This document shows positions 51,261-60,423 of a DNA stretch of 64,000 nucleotides, one piece after another. This stretch comes from Bradyrhizobium huanghuaihaiense (GTDB lineage: Bacteria; Pseudomonadota; Alphaproteobacteria; Rhizobiales; Xanthobacteraceae). The stretch is from contig NZ_VLLA01000003.1 of NCBI RefSeq assembly GCF_007830635.1, forward strand, positions 310,001 through 374,000, given 5' to 3'. The notes below the pieces were generated by a model, which was given only the letters and a program-made list of their open reading frames with translations, was not told the DNA's origin and made no database searches. Numbering within the stretch: the stretch's first letter is position 1; each line of letters begins with the position of its first letter. The position numbers and the translations under genes are program-made.

Positions 51261-51333
51261 CGTAGCCCGCATGGAGCGAAGCGTAATACGGGAACGCCTT
51301 TCCCGGATTTCGCTGCGCTCCATCCGGGCTACG
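51261..51333. repeat. Palindromic repeat, family R3 (copy 3)
   Basis: CGTAGCCCGCATGGAGCGAA to GCGCTCCATCCGGGCTACG; a slightly different arm from the other copies. Confidence 0.9.
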
Positions 51334-51350
51334 GGTCGAGGATGATGCCA

Positions 51351-51830
51351 ATGCTGCGCGATTATCAGCCGGCGGATGCCGAAGCCATCACACGCGTCGC
51401 GCTGGCCGCATTCGCCGAATTCGAGCCGCACTTCTCCGACTGGCCACTGTTCACGGCCAACGTCGCGAAGATGCCGCTGCTTGCCAAGACAGGCGAGATC
51501 ATCGTTGCCGAAGACGGCGGCCGGATCGTCGGCGCGGTCGCCTATATCGGCGCGCAAGCGCCGAAGCCGGAATTCTTCGATCCGGCCTGGCCCGTCATCC
51601 GCATGCTGGTGGTCGATCCCGCTGCGCGCGGCAAGGGCATCGGCCGGCAATTGACTGAGGAATGCCTGCGCCGCGCCGAGCGCGACCAGTCGCAGGCGAT
51701 CGCCCTGCACACGACGCCGATCATGACGGTCGCGCTGCCGATGTATCTGCGCATGGGATTTGCGAGGATTGGCGAGGCGCCGGATATTCTGGGCGTGCCT
51801 TATGCGGTTTACGTGAAGTCGCTGGGGTAA
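51351..51830 (+). CDS. GNAT-family N-acetyltransferase
   Basis: 159 aa. The acetyl-CoA loop is VIRMLVVDPAARGKGIGRQL (the R-G-x-G-I-G motif is complete). The N-terminus is MLRDYQPADAEAITRVALAA and the C-terminal region is ALPMYLRMGFARIGEAP. The substrate is unknown. Starts at 51342, 51345 and 51351 are all in frame; GAGG lies nine bases before the last, which I prefer. It lies between two R3 repeats. Confidence 0.9.
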   Translation: MLRDYQPADAEAITRVALAAFAEFEPHFSDWPLFTANVAKMPLLAKTGEIIVAEDGGRIVGAVAYIGAQAPKPEFFDPAWPVIRMLVVDPAARGKGIGRQLTEECLRRAERDQSQAIALHTTPIMTVALPMYLRMGFARIGEAPDILGVPYAVYVKSLG

Positions 51831-51838
51831 GACCGGTT

Positions 51839-51946
51839 CGTAGCCCGCATGAGCCAACGGGTCGGCGCGAAGCGCCGCCCGATGACAGGCTCAGCAACAT
51901 GCGGGAAACAGCGGCCCCGGATGTCGCTTCGCTCATCCGGGCTACG
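51839..51946. repeat. Palindromic repeat, family R3 (copy 4), with a nested insertion
   Basis: The outer arms are as in the other copies, but about 35 bases are inserted after CATGAGC. They carry their own palindrome around GGTCGGCGCGAAGCGCCGCC and end before AACATGCGGG. Confidence 0.8.
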
Positions 51947-52020
51947 GGACACACACCCAAGCGTCTTGAGCACCGGCCGGCGAACGTGTAAGGCCCGAAC
52001 AGTCCCACCCAGGTGCCCGC

Positions 52021-53261
52021 TTGAACCCCCTCCCCCAAAATCCCGTGGTCGCGTCCGGCTCGTTCGCGGCGATGAGGTCCGTGCCGTATCGCCTCCAGTT
52101 CACGGCCTATGTGCTGGCGATGATGGCCGACAATATCGAGCATGTGATCAGCTATTGGGTGGTGTTCCAGAAATTCCATTCGCCGACGCTGGGCGGCTTT
52201 GCCGTGCTGTCGCACTGGCTGCCGTTCCTGCTGTTTTCGGTCGCCGTCGGGGGGCTGGCCGACCGGTTCGATCCGCGCCGCATCATCCAGTGCGGGATGC
52301 TGCTGTTCATCGTCGCTTCCGCCGGATGGGGCTTCTTCTTCCTGACCGACACGATCCAGATGTGGCACGCGATGCTGCTGCTGGTGATCCATGGCTGCGC
52401 CGGCGTGCTGTGGCAGACGCCGAACCAGCTGCTGCTCTACGACCTCGTCGGCCCCGCCGACTTGCCGAGCGCGGTGCGGCTGAACGCGATGGCGCGCTAT
52501 CTCGGCATCCTGGTCGGGCCTGCGGTGGGCGGAATCATCATGCTGACGCTCGGCGCCTCGCACGGCATCATCTTCAACACTCTGTTCTATCTGCCGATGC
52601 TGCTCTGGCTGTTCTGGGCCCGGTGCGGGACAAGAGCCTGGCTGCGCGACGCTTCGCCGTGCGCGGCCTTGCCGACATCGTGCTCACCATCCGCGCCATT
52701 GGCACGCAGCCGGTGCTGACGGCGATGACGTGGCTTGCCGGCCTCACCTCGTTCATGATCGGCAATGCCTATCACGCCCAGATGCCGGGCTTTGCCGGCG
52801 ATCTTGGCCATGGCGATCCCGGCGTTTCCTACAGCGTGCTGCTCGCGGCGGATGCGGCCGGCGCGCTGCTCGCCGGCATCGCGCTGGAATCCTGGGGACG
52901 CCTCAAGGGCACGCCGCGCACCGCGATCACGCTGGCAATGCTCTGGAGCGTGGCGCTGCTCGGCTTCGCCGCGGTGCGGATCTACCCGGTCGCGATCGTG
53001 CTGCTGTTCTTCGCCGGCTTCTTCGAGCTGTCGTTCAACACCATGGCGCAAGCGCTGGTGCAGCTGAACGCGCCGCACGATATCCGCGGCCGCGTCGTCG
53101 GCCTTTATAATATGGCCGGGCTGGGCATGCGGGCCTTCAGCGGCATCACCGTCGGTGTGTTCGGCGCCGCGATCGGCATCCACTGGTCGCTCGGGCTGTC
53201 GGCCGCCGGGCTGCTGACGCTGCTGTTCCTGCTGCATCGGCGGGGGACACGGACGGCTTGA
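52021..53261 (+). pseudogene. MFS transporter split by a frameshift
   Basis: The first frame (52021 to about 52618) encodes the N-terminal six helices, including MADNIEHVISYWVVFQKFHS, GGLADRFDPRRIIQCG and VLWQTPNQLLLYDLVGPADL. The second frame continues from about 52622 with RDKSLAARRFAVRGLADIVL and the other six helices, ending RRGTRTA at 53261. Restoring one base in the GGGCCC run (52616-52621) would join them as WAPVRDKSL, a 413-aa transporter. Without that the first frame stops at 52719. Mutation or a one-base sequence error. Confidence 0.8.
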
Positions 53262-53321
53262 CCGGTTCCCCTCGGGATGTGGCTTTTCGATTGTGTCTGT
53301 CCGTAACCGGCGCGCCCGATC

Positions 53322-53337
53322 CTAACGCGGCATTAAC
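53322..53337 (+). promoter_or_regulatory. CtrA-like box (one mismatch) before the PilZ gene
   Basis: CTAA-N7-TTAAC, 58 bp upstream of the PilZ start at 53395. Confidence 0.3.
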
Positions 53338-53394
53338 CCTATGCACCTTAGGGTCGTGCCGGACTCCGCCCGGGCGGGGGGTCGGGTGTTGAAA

Positions 53395-54006
53395 ATGGCG
53401 TTGGCGAACAAAAAATTTCTTCCGGCCGCCGAGGAGCGTCGGCGTTTCCAGCGGGTGAAGGTGCACCTGCTCGGCCGCTATATGCTGCCGGACCGCCGCG
53501 AATTCCCCTGCCAGGTGATCAACATGTCGCCGGGCGGCCTTGCCTTGCTCGCCCCCGGCATCGGCAATGTCGGCGACCGCGTGGTCGCCTATCTCGACCA
53601 TATCGGCCGCGTCGAGGGCAAGATCACCCGTATCATCGACAATGGCTTTGCCATGACGATCGGGGCGACGCCCAGGAAGCGCGACAAGCTCGCGGCACAG
53701 CTCACCTGGCTCGCCAACCGCGACATCCTCAACCTGCCGGAGGACCGCCGCCACGACCGTATCGTGCCGCGCAACCCGATCGCGGTGCTGACGCTCGAGG
53801 ACGGCACCAAGATGACCTGCCGCATCATCGACCTCTCGCTGTCGGGCGCGGCCATTGCCGCGGAGAACCGCCCGCCGCTGAAATCGACGGTTTTGCTCGG
53901 CCGGGTCCAGGGCCGCGTGGTCCGAAACCTCGAAGACGGCTTCGCGCTCGAGTTCATGCACGAGCAGCCGGCGGAGACACTCGAAGAGAGCGTTACCGCG
54001 CGGTAA
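53395..54006 (+). CDS. Tandem PilZ-domain protein (cyclic-di-GMP effector)
   Basis: 203 aa with two PilZ domains. The first has ERRRFQRVKVHLLGRYM (RxxxR) and INMSPGGLALL (the N/DxSxxG motif). The second has RRHDRIVPRNPIAVLTL and IDLSLSGAAIAA. Both motif pairs are intact, so it should bind cyclic-di-GMP and link to motility or envelope control. The ATG at 53395 follows a G-rich site. A GGDEF-EAL gene lies 20 kb away in this window. Confidence 0.9.
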   Translation: MALANKKFLPAAEERRRFQRVKVHLLGRYMLPDRREFPCQVINMSPGGLALLAPGIGNVGDRVVAYLDHIGRVEGKITRIIDNGFAMTIGATPRKRDKLAAQLTWLANRDILNLPEDRRHDRIVPRNPIAVLTLEDGTKMTCRIIDLSLSGAAIAAENRPPLKSTVLLGRVQGRVVRNLEDGFALEFMHEQPAETLEESVTAR

Positions 54007-54336
54007 AGCGCAATCGCGGCAAAACCACTGATTTTCCAGCCCTGAAGGCGGCCTCCCCGACACGGACGCCGCCTTTCTCATGCGTTGTGACGAGCTTTGC
54101 GCGGGTTAACGCCGGGCCGTTTGCGCGCCGAAACGGCGGTTCCGTCAGCGTTTCCGCGTTAATCGATAAAGTTTGAATCAATTGCAGTAATCTCCAATTT
54201 TACGCGAATTCTATTCAAGTATAGATCGAATTCGGTGCGCGTTTTACTTGTATTCGTCTCGACTTGACTTGGTCGACTTAGCGGCAACTCAAAAGCTCCG
54301 TGCGAAATGTGGTCCCAACAAGAAACGGGGGCCGCA

Positions 54337-54960
54337 ATGTTTGATTTCAGGGGACAGGGGAAGGGACTGGCGATCGCCGCCATGCTCTTCGGAATCAGCG
54401 CGACGGTGCAGGCCGGCGAAGGCCGTCTGCTCTACGCGAGCCTCGGCGACACCACGCGTGCGCCGATCGGCTGGGTCGAGTTCTGTGCGGACAATGCCGC
54501 GCAGTGCCAGGGCGGGCCGACGCAGCCGCGCGACATCGTGATGTCGCAGACGGCATGGCGCGACCTCGTCAAGGTCAATCGCTGGGTCAACGAGACCGTC
54601 AAGCCTTTGACCGACCAGGAGCACTGGGGCGTGATCGAGAAGTGGTCGCTGCCTTCGGACGGTTACGGCGACTGTGAAGATTATGTGCTGTTGAAGCGCA
54701 AGATGCTGATGGATGCCGGCTGGCCGCGTGAGGCCCTGCTCATCACCGTCGTGCGCGACAAGAAGGGCGAAGGGCACGCGGTGCTGACGGTGAAGACCGA
54801 CAAGGGCGAGTTCGTTCTCGACAATCAGAACGAGAACGTCGTTGCCTGGACGGAGACCGGTTACCGCTTCGTCAAGCGCCAGTCGCAGAGCGATCCCAAC
54901 GTCTGGGTCTCCCTCGGCGACACCAAGCCGGCGGTCTCCACCGCCAGCGCAAGAGATTAG
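54337..54960 (+). CDS. Bacterial transglutaminase-like cysteine peptidase (BTLCP)
   Basis: 207 aa, secreted (signal peptide 1-26, TVQAG). The catalytic Cys is in DGYGDCEDYVLLKRKML, the His in KGEGHAVLTVKT and the Asp in EFVLDNQNENV. In other proteobacteria this family (LapG-type) cuts cell-surface adhesins under cyclic-di-GMP control; a LapG-like role here is inference, since no lapD-like partner is adjacent. The ATG at 54337 follows GGGG. It ends in a strong terminator. Confidence 0.9.
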   Translation: MFDFRGQGKGLAIAAMLFGISATVQAGEGRLLYASLGDTTRAPIGWVEFCADNAAQCQGGPTQPRDIVMSQTAWRDLVKVNRWVNETVKPLTDQEHWGVIEKWSLPSDGYGDCEDYVLLKRKMLMDAGWPREALLITVVRDKKGEGHAVLTVKTDKGEFVLDNQNENVVAWTETGYRFVKRQSQSDPNVWVSLGDTKPAVSTASARD

Positions 54961-55027
54961 GAACGAGACAACAGGTTACGCGACCCGGTCACATCCCCAC
55001 CCCTCCCCGTCCCAGACCGGTTCGCGC

Positions 55028-55066
55028 GCGGCCAGCCATCCCCCAATGGCTGGCCGCAACTTTTTT
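55028..55066 (+). terminator. Strong rho-independent terminator after the BTLCP gene
   Basis: A 12-bp perfect stem GCGGCCAGCCAT / ATGGCTGGCCGC has a six-base loop and is followed by AACTTTTTT. Confidence 0.9.
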
Positions 55067-55078
55067 GGGGACACGCGA

Positions 55079-56854
55079 TCAGCCCTGCGACGACCAGGGC
55101 ACGCGCGCGGCAGTGAAGTCCCGCCAGCTGTCCTGCAACGACCGCTGCGCGCCGATCGATGCACGCGCCTGCCAGCCGGCGATCGCGGCCGCTGCAACAG
55201 CGCTGTCGCGATCTTCAGAACCGAGCCCGTCGAGCAATGAGGCCGTCACCGCCATGTCGTTGAACGCGCCGAGCTCCTCCTGCAGGCCGGCGAGCCTGCG
55301 GGCGAATTTTCGCGCGGACTTGCGATCGGCAAACAGCGGCAGCAGGAACTCGCCGAGATAGCGCAGGCGTTTGGCCGCGAGCCGCACCCGGTGCACCTCG
55401 TCGACCGTGAGCGATCGGAAGCGGCGGCCGCGCTTGAGCACCTTGGCGTGCTGCTCCGACAAGACACGCCGGGCGAAATTGACGGCGGGCTCGGCAAGCC
55501 GGCCGAGATCTTCGGGCGCGACGTCGTTGCGCCAGCCGCGCGTCTCGATCCAGCCGCCGAGGCTGATCAGGAAGACGGCGCAGCGGCGATCATCGAGCGC
55601 GAGGTGCGCCTTGCGATAGGCCTCCGACTGACGCTGCGCTGCGACCCGCTCCAGCGCATCGAAGCCGGCGACCGAAGGACAGGCTCTTGCAATCGTCGGC
55701 AAGGTGTCGAGCTGGAACACGTCCCAGTCGCGCGCAGCGGACAGGTCCTGCGCCAGCCATCTGGCTTCCGACCGCAGCGAATCGAGATTAGAGAGCGCGC
55801 CGGCCGATCGCATCAGGTCGAGCGCCGAGCGTAGCCGGCGCAGCGAGACACGCAGCTGATGCACGCCTTCCGGATTGCGGCCGTCCTCGGCCGCCGGCAG
55901 CGATTGCAGCAGATGGAGGAAGCACGAGCGCAGGATCGTCGCGAAGGCCTCGTCGAGCGTGACGGACGGATCGAGGCGAATCTTGCCCGGCCGGCGCGCC
56001 GACGGCGCCTTGTTCGCAGTCAACTCGAAGCCACGCGCGGACTTGCTGCGGATCGACGGCTTCACCGCGCCATGCTCCGCAAGCCGCAGCGCGATCTCGT
56101 AGATCGTGCTCGCGCTGCCGCTCTTGAGCTCCAGCTCGATCTCGCTCACCGGCAGCGACCGCTCGCCGGCCGTCAGCTCGCCCTGGTCGAAGGCGATCTC
56201 GACCGTGCCGGATGGCAGGTCGACAATGCGCGTGTGCCGATGAATGTCGGCCGTGAAGACCGCTTCCAGCGGCTGCGCGCCGAGATGGCTGCGCAGCTTC
56301 TCCGGGATGAATGGCAATGCCAAAGCGAGATCGGGCGCCAGCGATGGCACGCTCGCCTCCCACTCGCCGCGGCGCAGCGGATCGTCGGCGGCGTCGGTCT
56401 TCACGGTCTGGACGAAGCGCGTGCCGCTCTGGCGAACGCGCAAGCTCAGCCCGGCGCGACGAAGTGTCCGCTCGGGCGTGTCGTAGTAGACGGACTTGAG
56501 ACGTTTTTTCGTGCCCTTGTTGCGTGCGTTCGCCGCGATGACCGGCGCAGCGCTGAAATGGGCCATACGATCTGCATCGATGAGAAGCTTGAGCTCGATT
56601 TCGCCGGCCGGACGCGCCGCAGCGTTCGACGGGGTCGGCCCCGGTGCAGGCGTTGCGTCTTGCGACGGCGTCTGATCAATCACAGCGCCCTCGACAATCG
56701 CAGGTTCCGCGCCAGACTCGGCTGCGTCACGCTGCCTGAGGAAGCCGGCAATGACTTGCGTTCGCTTACCATCCTTCGGGACAGGATTCCCGTCCGGCAC
56801 GCTCATGGTTTTGCGAGCCGACGTCGCGTCTGATTTTAACATTTCCGGTGACAT
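55079..56854 (-). CDS. CYTH-CHAD domain protein (triphosphatase/polyphosphate-related)
   Basis: 591 aa. The CYTH domain (about residues 75-280) has the triphosphate-binding start GEIELKLLID (ExExK) and strand motifs SVYYDTPERTLRRAGLSLRV. The CHAD domain (about 300-585) has conserved histidine segments GVHQLRVSLRRLRSALDL and VHRVRLAAKRLRYLGEFLLP. CYTH enzymes hydrolyse tripolyphosphate or make cyclic nucleotides, and CHAD domains bind polyphosphate. A role in polyphosphate or phosphate metabolism is likely. The start (56854) is approximate. Confidence 0.9.
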   Translation of the reverse strand: MSPEMLKSDATSARKTMSVPDGNPVPKDGKRTQVIAGFLRQRDAAESGAEPAIVEGAVIDQTPSQDATPAPGPTPSNAAARPAGEIELKLLIDADRMAHFSAAPVIAANARNKGTKKRLKSVYYDTPERTLRRAGLSLRVRQSGTRFVQTVKTDAADDPLRRGEWEASVPSLAPDLALALPFIPEKLRSHLGAQPLEAVFTADIHRHTRIVDLPSGTVEIAFDQGELTAGERSLPVSEIELELKSGSASTIYEIALRLAEHGAVKPSIRSKSARGFELTANKAPSARRPGKIRLDPSVTLDEAFATILRSCFLHLLQSLPAAEDGRNPEGVHQLRVSLRRLRSALDLMRSAGALSNLDSLRSEARWLAQDLSAARDWDVFQLDTLPTIARACPSVAGFDALERVAAQRQSEAYRKAHLALDDRRCAVFLISLGGWIETRGWRNDVAPEDLGRLAEPAVNFARRVLSEQHAKVLKRGRRFRSLTVDEVHRVRLAAKRLRYLGEFLLPLFADRKSARKFARRLAGLQEELGAFNDMAVTASLLDGLGSEDRDSAVAAAAIAGWQARASIGAQRSLQDSWRDFTAARVPWSSQG

Positions 56855-57086
56855 GACAGTTCTATGACAGAGCGCCAGCATATAACCGGTGCGGCTCGCG
56901 AGGAATAGTCACGTTACGTCGCGGCGTGTCATGGTCCACATGCACGTGCCGCACGGCAGATATCGACGAGGATTGTCATAATTCGCTGAGCGCGACGAAT
57001 TAAATTGCCGCGACGCGTAGTTAGTGATCGAATTCGATAGCGAATCGTTCTCGAAAGCGAGATGGACGCGTCAGCGAGATTGACTC

Positions 57087-57260
57087 ATGCTTGCCGAGAA
57101 ATTCTTTCTGGTTCTGGAGACGCTTAGAAGTCACGCCGCCGATGACGGCCCCGGAATTGTGACAAGCCCTGTTGCGACGAGCCCCGCGCGGCCTGCCGCG
57201 GTCCCGGACGTCGCAAAGGGTTCGCTGCGCGAAAGGCCGGTTCCCGACGATCGGGGCTAG
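57087..57260 (+). CDS. Small conserved-looking protein, 57 aa
   Basis: Reads MLAEKFFLVLETLRSHAADD, then a Pro/Val-rich tail ending VPDDRG. The opening MLAEKFFLxLETL is a pattern I associate with a recurrent small Bradyrhizobium protein. No gene overlaps it on either strand. The function is unknown. Confidence 0.5.
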   Translation: MLAEKFFLVLETLRSHAADDGPGIVTSPVATSPARPAAVPDVAKGSLRERPVPDDRG

Positions 57261-57299
57261 AAGCGTTTCAATTCGCCAGATCGCACCACGCGATGCGCG

Positions 57300-58658
57300 T
57301 CAGCGCGGCACGATGTTCCTGTAGATCTTGCCGCCCTTCATGATCACGACGAAATTCTTCGCGGGATCTTCGACGAGGGCGATGTTGTCGAGCGGATTGC
57401 CGTCGACGAGCAGGAGATCGGCCAGCGCGCCCTCCTCCACCACGCCGAGCTTGCCGGGATAGGGATTGCGCAAGCCCGACAGGCTCAGCAACTCGCCGTT
57501 CGCGGACGTCGCCATGGCCAGCGCTTCGGCCGGCGTGTACCAGCGCGTCAGCGCGGCCAGCATCGAGCCCTGCTTGTCCGCCAATGCCTGCGAGAACAGG
57601 ACGTCGGTGCCGAACGCGGTCTTGATGCGGTACTTCTTCGCCAGCGCATAGACACGATCGGTGCCGGCAACCACCTGCCGCAGCTTGTCCTGCTCCGCTG
57701 GTCCCAACGCAGCCGCGGCGGACGGATCCAGGAACGGCTGCGTGCTGAGCCAGATCCCCTTCTCGGCGATCAGCTTCGCGCTCGCCTCGTCCATGAGATG
57801 ACCGTGCTCAATGCATCTGACGCCGGCTGCGATCGAGCGCTGGATCGCGACCGGCGTGTAAGCGTGCGTGGCAACGTAAGTTCCCCAATTGTCGGCGGCT
57901 TCGACGGCCGCGCGCAGCTCGGGCTCGGTGAAGGTGGAGACGTCGAGCGGGCTGAAGGGCGAGGCGACGCCGCCGCCGGCCGTGAGCTTGACCTGCGAGG
58001 CGCCCTGCATCAGCTGCTCGCGTGCCCGCACGCGCACCTCGTCGGGACTGTCGGCGACCATGCTGCCTCCGACCAGTTCCATGCGGCTGAGCATGCCGCC
58101 GATCGTTCGCGGCAGATCGGAGAGCTGCCGGAAGTCGCCATGGCCGCTGGTGATGGTGATGATGGCACCGGAGGGATAGATGCGTGGACCGGCGACGAGG
58201 TCCTCGTCGATGGCCCGCTTGAGGCCGAAACTGGGCCCGCCCATGTCACGCACCGTAGTGAAGCCGCGCATCAGCGTCGCGGTCGCCTCAGCCGCCGCAA
58301 GCAGATTGTTGTAGCCGATATCGCCCGTAAGCGCAGCCATCGGCGTCGGCCGCACCAGCATCGCGTGCCAATGCGCATCGATCAGCCCCGGCATCAGCAC
58401 GCGTCCGCCGCCGTCGATGACCTGAGCATCAGCCGTGATGTTCGCGGTCGAAATCTTCTCGATCTTCCTGTCCCTGACGAGGACATTGGAGGCGGCCGAG
58501 AGCGCACCGTTCTTTCCGTCGAAGATCCGGACGTTGCGGAACAGAACGGCGGAGTCCTGCTGGGCCCGTGCTTGCGACGGAAGACAGATGCTCGTTCCAA
58601 CCGACATGAGCAGTGCGGCGGCTCTGAAGAGCCCGGCCGGCGTGGTCAAACCCCACAT
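57300..58658 (-). CDS. Secreted amidohydrolase (imidazolonepropionase/prolidase-like)
   Basis: 452 aa. The signal peptide (about 1-30, ARAQQ) is followed by a metal-dependent TIM-barrel amidohydrolase. The metal ligands are in GLIDAHWHAM (HxH), the lysine region QVKLTAGGG, THAYTP and CIEHGHLMDE, and the aspartate in TAFGTDVLFSQ. It is similar to periplasmic Xaa-Pro-type or organophosphate-related amidohydrolases; the substrate is unknown. The ATG at 58658 follows GGAGGTTGGAC. It is monocistronic. Confidence 0.88.
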   Translation of the reverse strand: MWGLTTPAGLFRAAALLMSVGTSICLPSQARAQQDSAVLFRNVRIFDGKNGALSAASNVLVRDRKIEKISTANITADAQVIDGGGRVLMPGLIDAHWHAMLVRPTPMAALTGDIGYNNLLAAAEATATLMRGFTTVRDMGGPSFGLKRAIDEDLVAGPRIYPSGAIITITSGHGDFRQLSDLPRTIGGMLSRMELVGGSMVADSPDEVRVRAREQLMQGASQVKLTAGGGVASPFSPLDVSTFTEPELRAAVEAADNWGTYVATHAYTPVAIQRSIAAGVRCIEHGHLMDEASAKLIAEKGIWLSTQPFLDPSAAAALGPAEQDKLRQVVAGTDRVYALAKKYRIKTAFGTDVLFSQALADKQGSMLAALTRWYTPAEALAMATSANGELLSLSGLRNPYPGKLGVVEEGALADLLLVDGNPLDNIALVEDPAKNFVVIMKGGKIYRNIVPR

Positions 58659-59016
58659 GTCCAACCTCCACGCAAGTTGCCGGACACCAGCCACGCTGGC
58701 GTGCCACGCGCCTGCGGATTGATGCCTGCAAACCGCATCAAGTCAATTTGCAACCACGGGGAGATTTTGCAAATCAGCCATACGACACGACGCGTGAGGC
58801 GTCGGCATCGAGTTCCATGGACGAATGGTAAGTGTGACTGCCGCACTCGCGTCGAACTCAAATCAAAGTGGAGAAACCGGCGCGGGCGTGCTCGCAACGA
58901 TAGATTGCCACTGCCTCGATCAGGAGTACGATCCCGCGCGGTCTACGCGACTTGAGACACCGGGCAGGAGGGGGCTCGCGAAGATCTGTAGCATCTGAAA
59001 AAAGAAGAGGCGTAAC
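58659..59016. other. Gap upstream of the amidohydrolase
   Basis: 358 bp between divergent genes, with no reading frame of coding character. It holds the promoters of the amidohydrolase and the small membrane protein. No repeats of the named families. Confidence 0.35.
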
Positions 59017-59220
59017 ATGGTGGCGCAAACAAGTGATGGCCACGTTCTGCTGGCCAAGAAGCTCGGCGGACTCGTCGCGATCATACTGGGATGCCTGTTG
59101 ACGGCCGTCGGCGTGACGTTCGAATCCGGCGGCACGACTTTGGTCGGCGTGCTGTTGCTGATCGTTGGAGCCGGACTGCTCGTGCTGAAGATCGTCAGGC
59201 GAAACGAACGACCTTCGTAG
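59017..59220 (+). CDS. Small two-helix membrane protein, 67 aa
   Basis: Short N-terminus, then two membrane helices (LGGLVAIILGCLLTAVGVTF and TTLVGVLLLIVGAGLLVLKI) and a basic C-terminal tail (VRRNERPS). The ribosome-binding site AGAAGAGG precedes the ATG. It resembles many unnamed hairpin membrane proteins. The function is unknown. Confidence 0.75.
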   Translation: MVAQTSDGHVLLAKKLGGLVAIILGCLLTAVGVTFESGGTTLVGVLLLIVGAGLLVLKIVRRNERPS

Positions 59221-59395
59221 CCGGCGGCGCGATGCAACTACGCTCCCTGCACGTCTGGGCAGGATCCGGCGGGACCAATTATTCCGCGAGATGAAACGAT
59301 ATTTCCGTTTGTTGACCTCCTCACTTGCTCGCGTGACACCTCGTTCCGGCGGCTGATCGCCGCCCAACGACGTAGAGCAAAAAAGGGAGGACGAT

Positions 59396-60382
59396 GTGTT
59401 GAGATCTGCCAGAATTGGCGGCGCCGTGGCTGCTGCGATTGCGTGCCTGACACTGGCCGCGGCAGAAACGGCTTGGGCCGACGCCTGGCCGACCCGTGCA
59501 ATCAAGATCGTCGTCTCCACGCCGGCAGGCGGTATCACCGATGCGTTCGCCCGCGCCTATGGGGAGCACATTTCGCAGAAACTCGGCCAGCCGGTCATCG
59601 TCGAAAACAAAACCGGGGCCAGCGGTGCGCTGGCGGCGCAATCAGTGAAGGATTCCCCGGCGGACGGCTACACGCTGATGTACACGATCTCGTCCACCCT
59701 GCTCGGCAACAGGCTGCTGCTGAAATCGCTGGCCTATGATCCGGACAAGGATTTCGCGATCGTCGCGGTGACGCCTTCCGGACACCTGCCGCTGGTGGCC
59801 CATACGGCGACCGGTGCAAAGACGCTGGAAGAGCTCGTGACGTATGCGCGTCGCAACAAGGTCACGGCCGGGACGTATGGCATCGGCTCGTTCGCGCACA
59901 TTGCGGTTGCCGAGCTCAACCGGCAATACGGCCTCGACATTTCCATCGTGCATTACCGCGGCGAGGCGCCGATGTGGCAGGATTTTGCAGCCGGGGTCAT
60001 CCAGGTGGCGGTCGGCAGCTATCAGGCCGCGCTTCCGGTCCTCGATACCGGCGTCGGCCGCGCAATTGCGGTGCCGACACCGGTGCGCATGAAGAAGCTG
60101 CCCGAGACCAGGACGTTCATCGAGCAAGGGGTCAACGGGAATGTCTTTCAGCTCACCAGCTTTACGACCTTGGTGGCGCCCGCTGCCACGCCAACAGACC
60201 GGATCGAACTGCTGGCCAGGCTGATGGTCGAAGGCGGCAAGAAGGAGCGTGTGCAGAAGCTGCTCGACGCTTTCGGGGTCGACTCACCGGCGATGGACCG
60301 CCCATCCTCGATTGCGCTCTACGAAAAGGAAGGGCCGGTCTGGCTCGAGTCGATCAAGAATCTCGGGTTGGAGCCGCAATAG
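59396..60382 (+). CDS. Tripartite tricarboxylate transporter substrate-binding protein (Bug family)
   Basis: 328 aa. The signal peptide (1-28, AETAWAD) precedes the Bug/TctC fold: WPTRAIKIVVSTPAGGITDA, AYGEHISQKLGQPVIVENKT and GASGALAAQSVKDSPADGYT. It binds a carboxylated ligand in the periplasm; no TctA/TctB membrane partners are nearby, so it is an orphan as often seen in this family. A GTG start at 59396 with GGGAGG before it. The GntR gene follows on the other strand. Confidence 0.92.
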   Translation: MLRSARIGGAVAAAIACLTLAAAETAWADAWPTRAIKIVVSTPAGGITDAFARAYGEHISQKLGQPVIVENKTGASGALAAQSVKDSPADGYTLMYTISSTLLGNRLLLKSLAYDPDKDFAIVAVTPSGHLPLVAHTATGAKTLEELVTYARRNKVTAGTYGIGSFAHIAVAELNRQYGLDISIVHYRGEAPMWQDFAAGVIQVAVGSYQAALPVLDTGVGRAIAVPTPVRMKKLPETRTFIEQGVNGNVFQLTSFTTLVAPAATPTDRIELLARLMVEGGKKERVQKLLDAFGVDSPAMDRPSSIALYEKEGPVWLESIKNLGLEPQ

Positions 60383-60423
60383 GATCCGGGCCCAGCTCCT
60401 GCGTGCCGGACGCCTCGTTGCGC

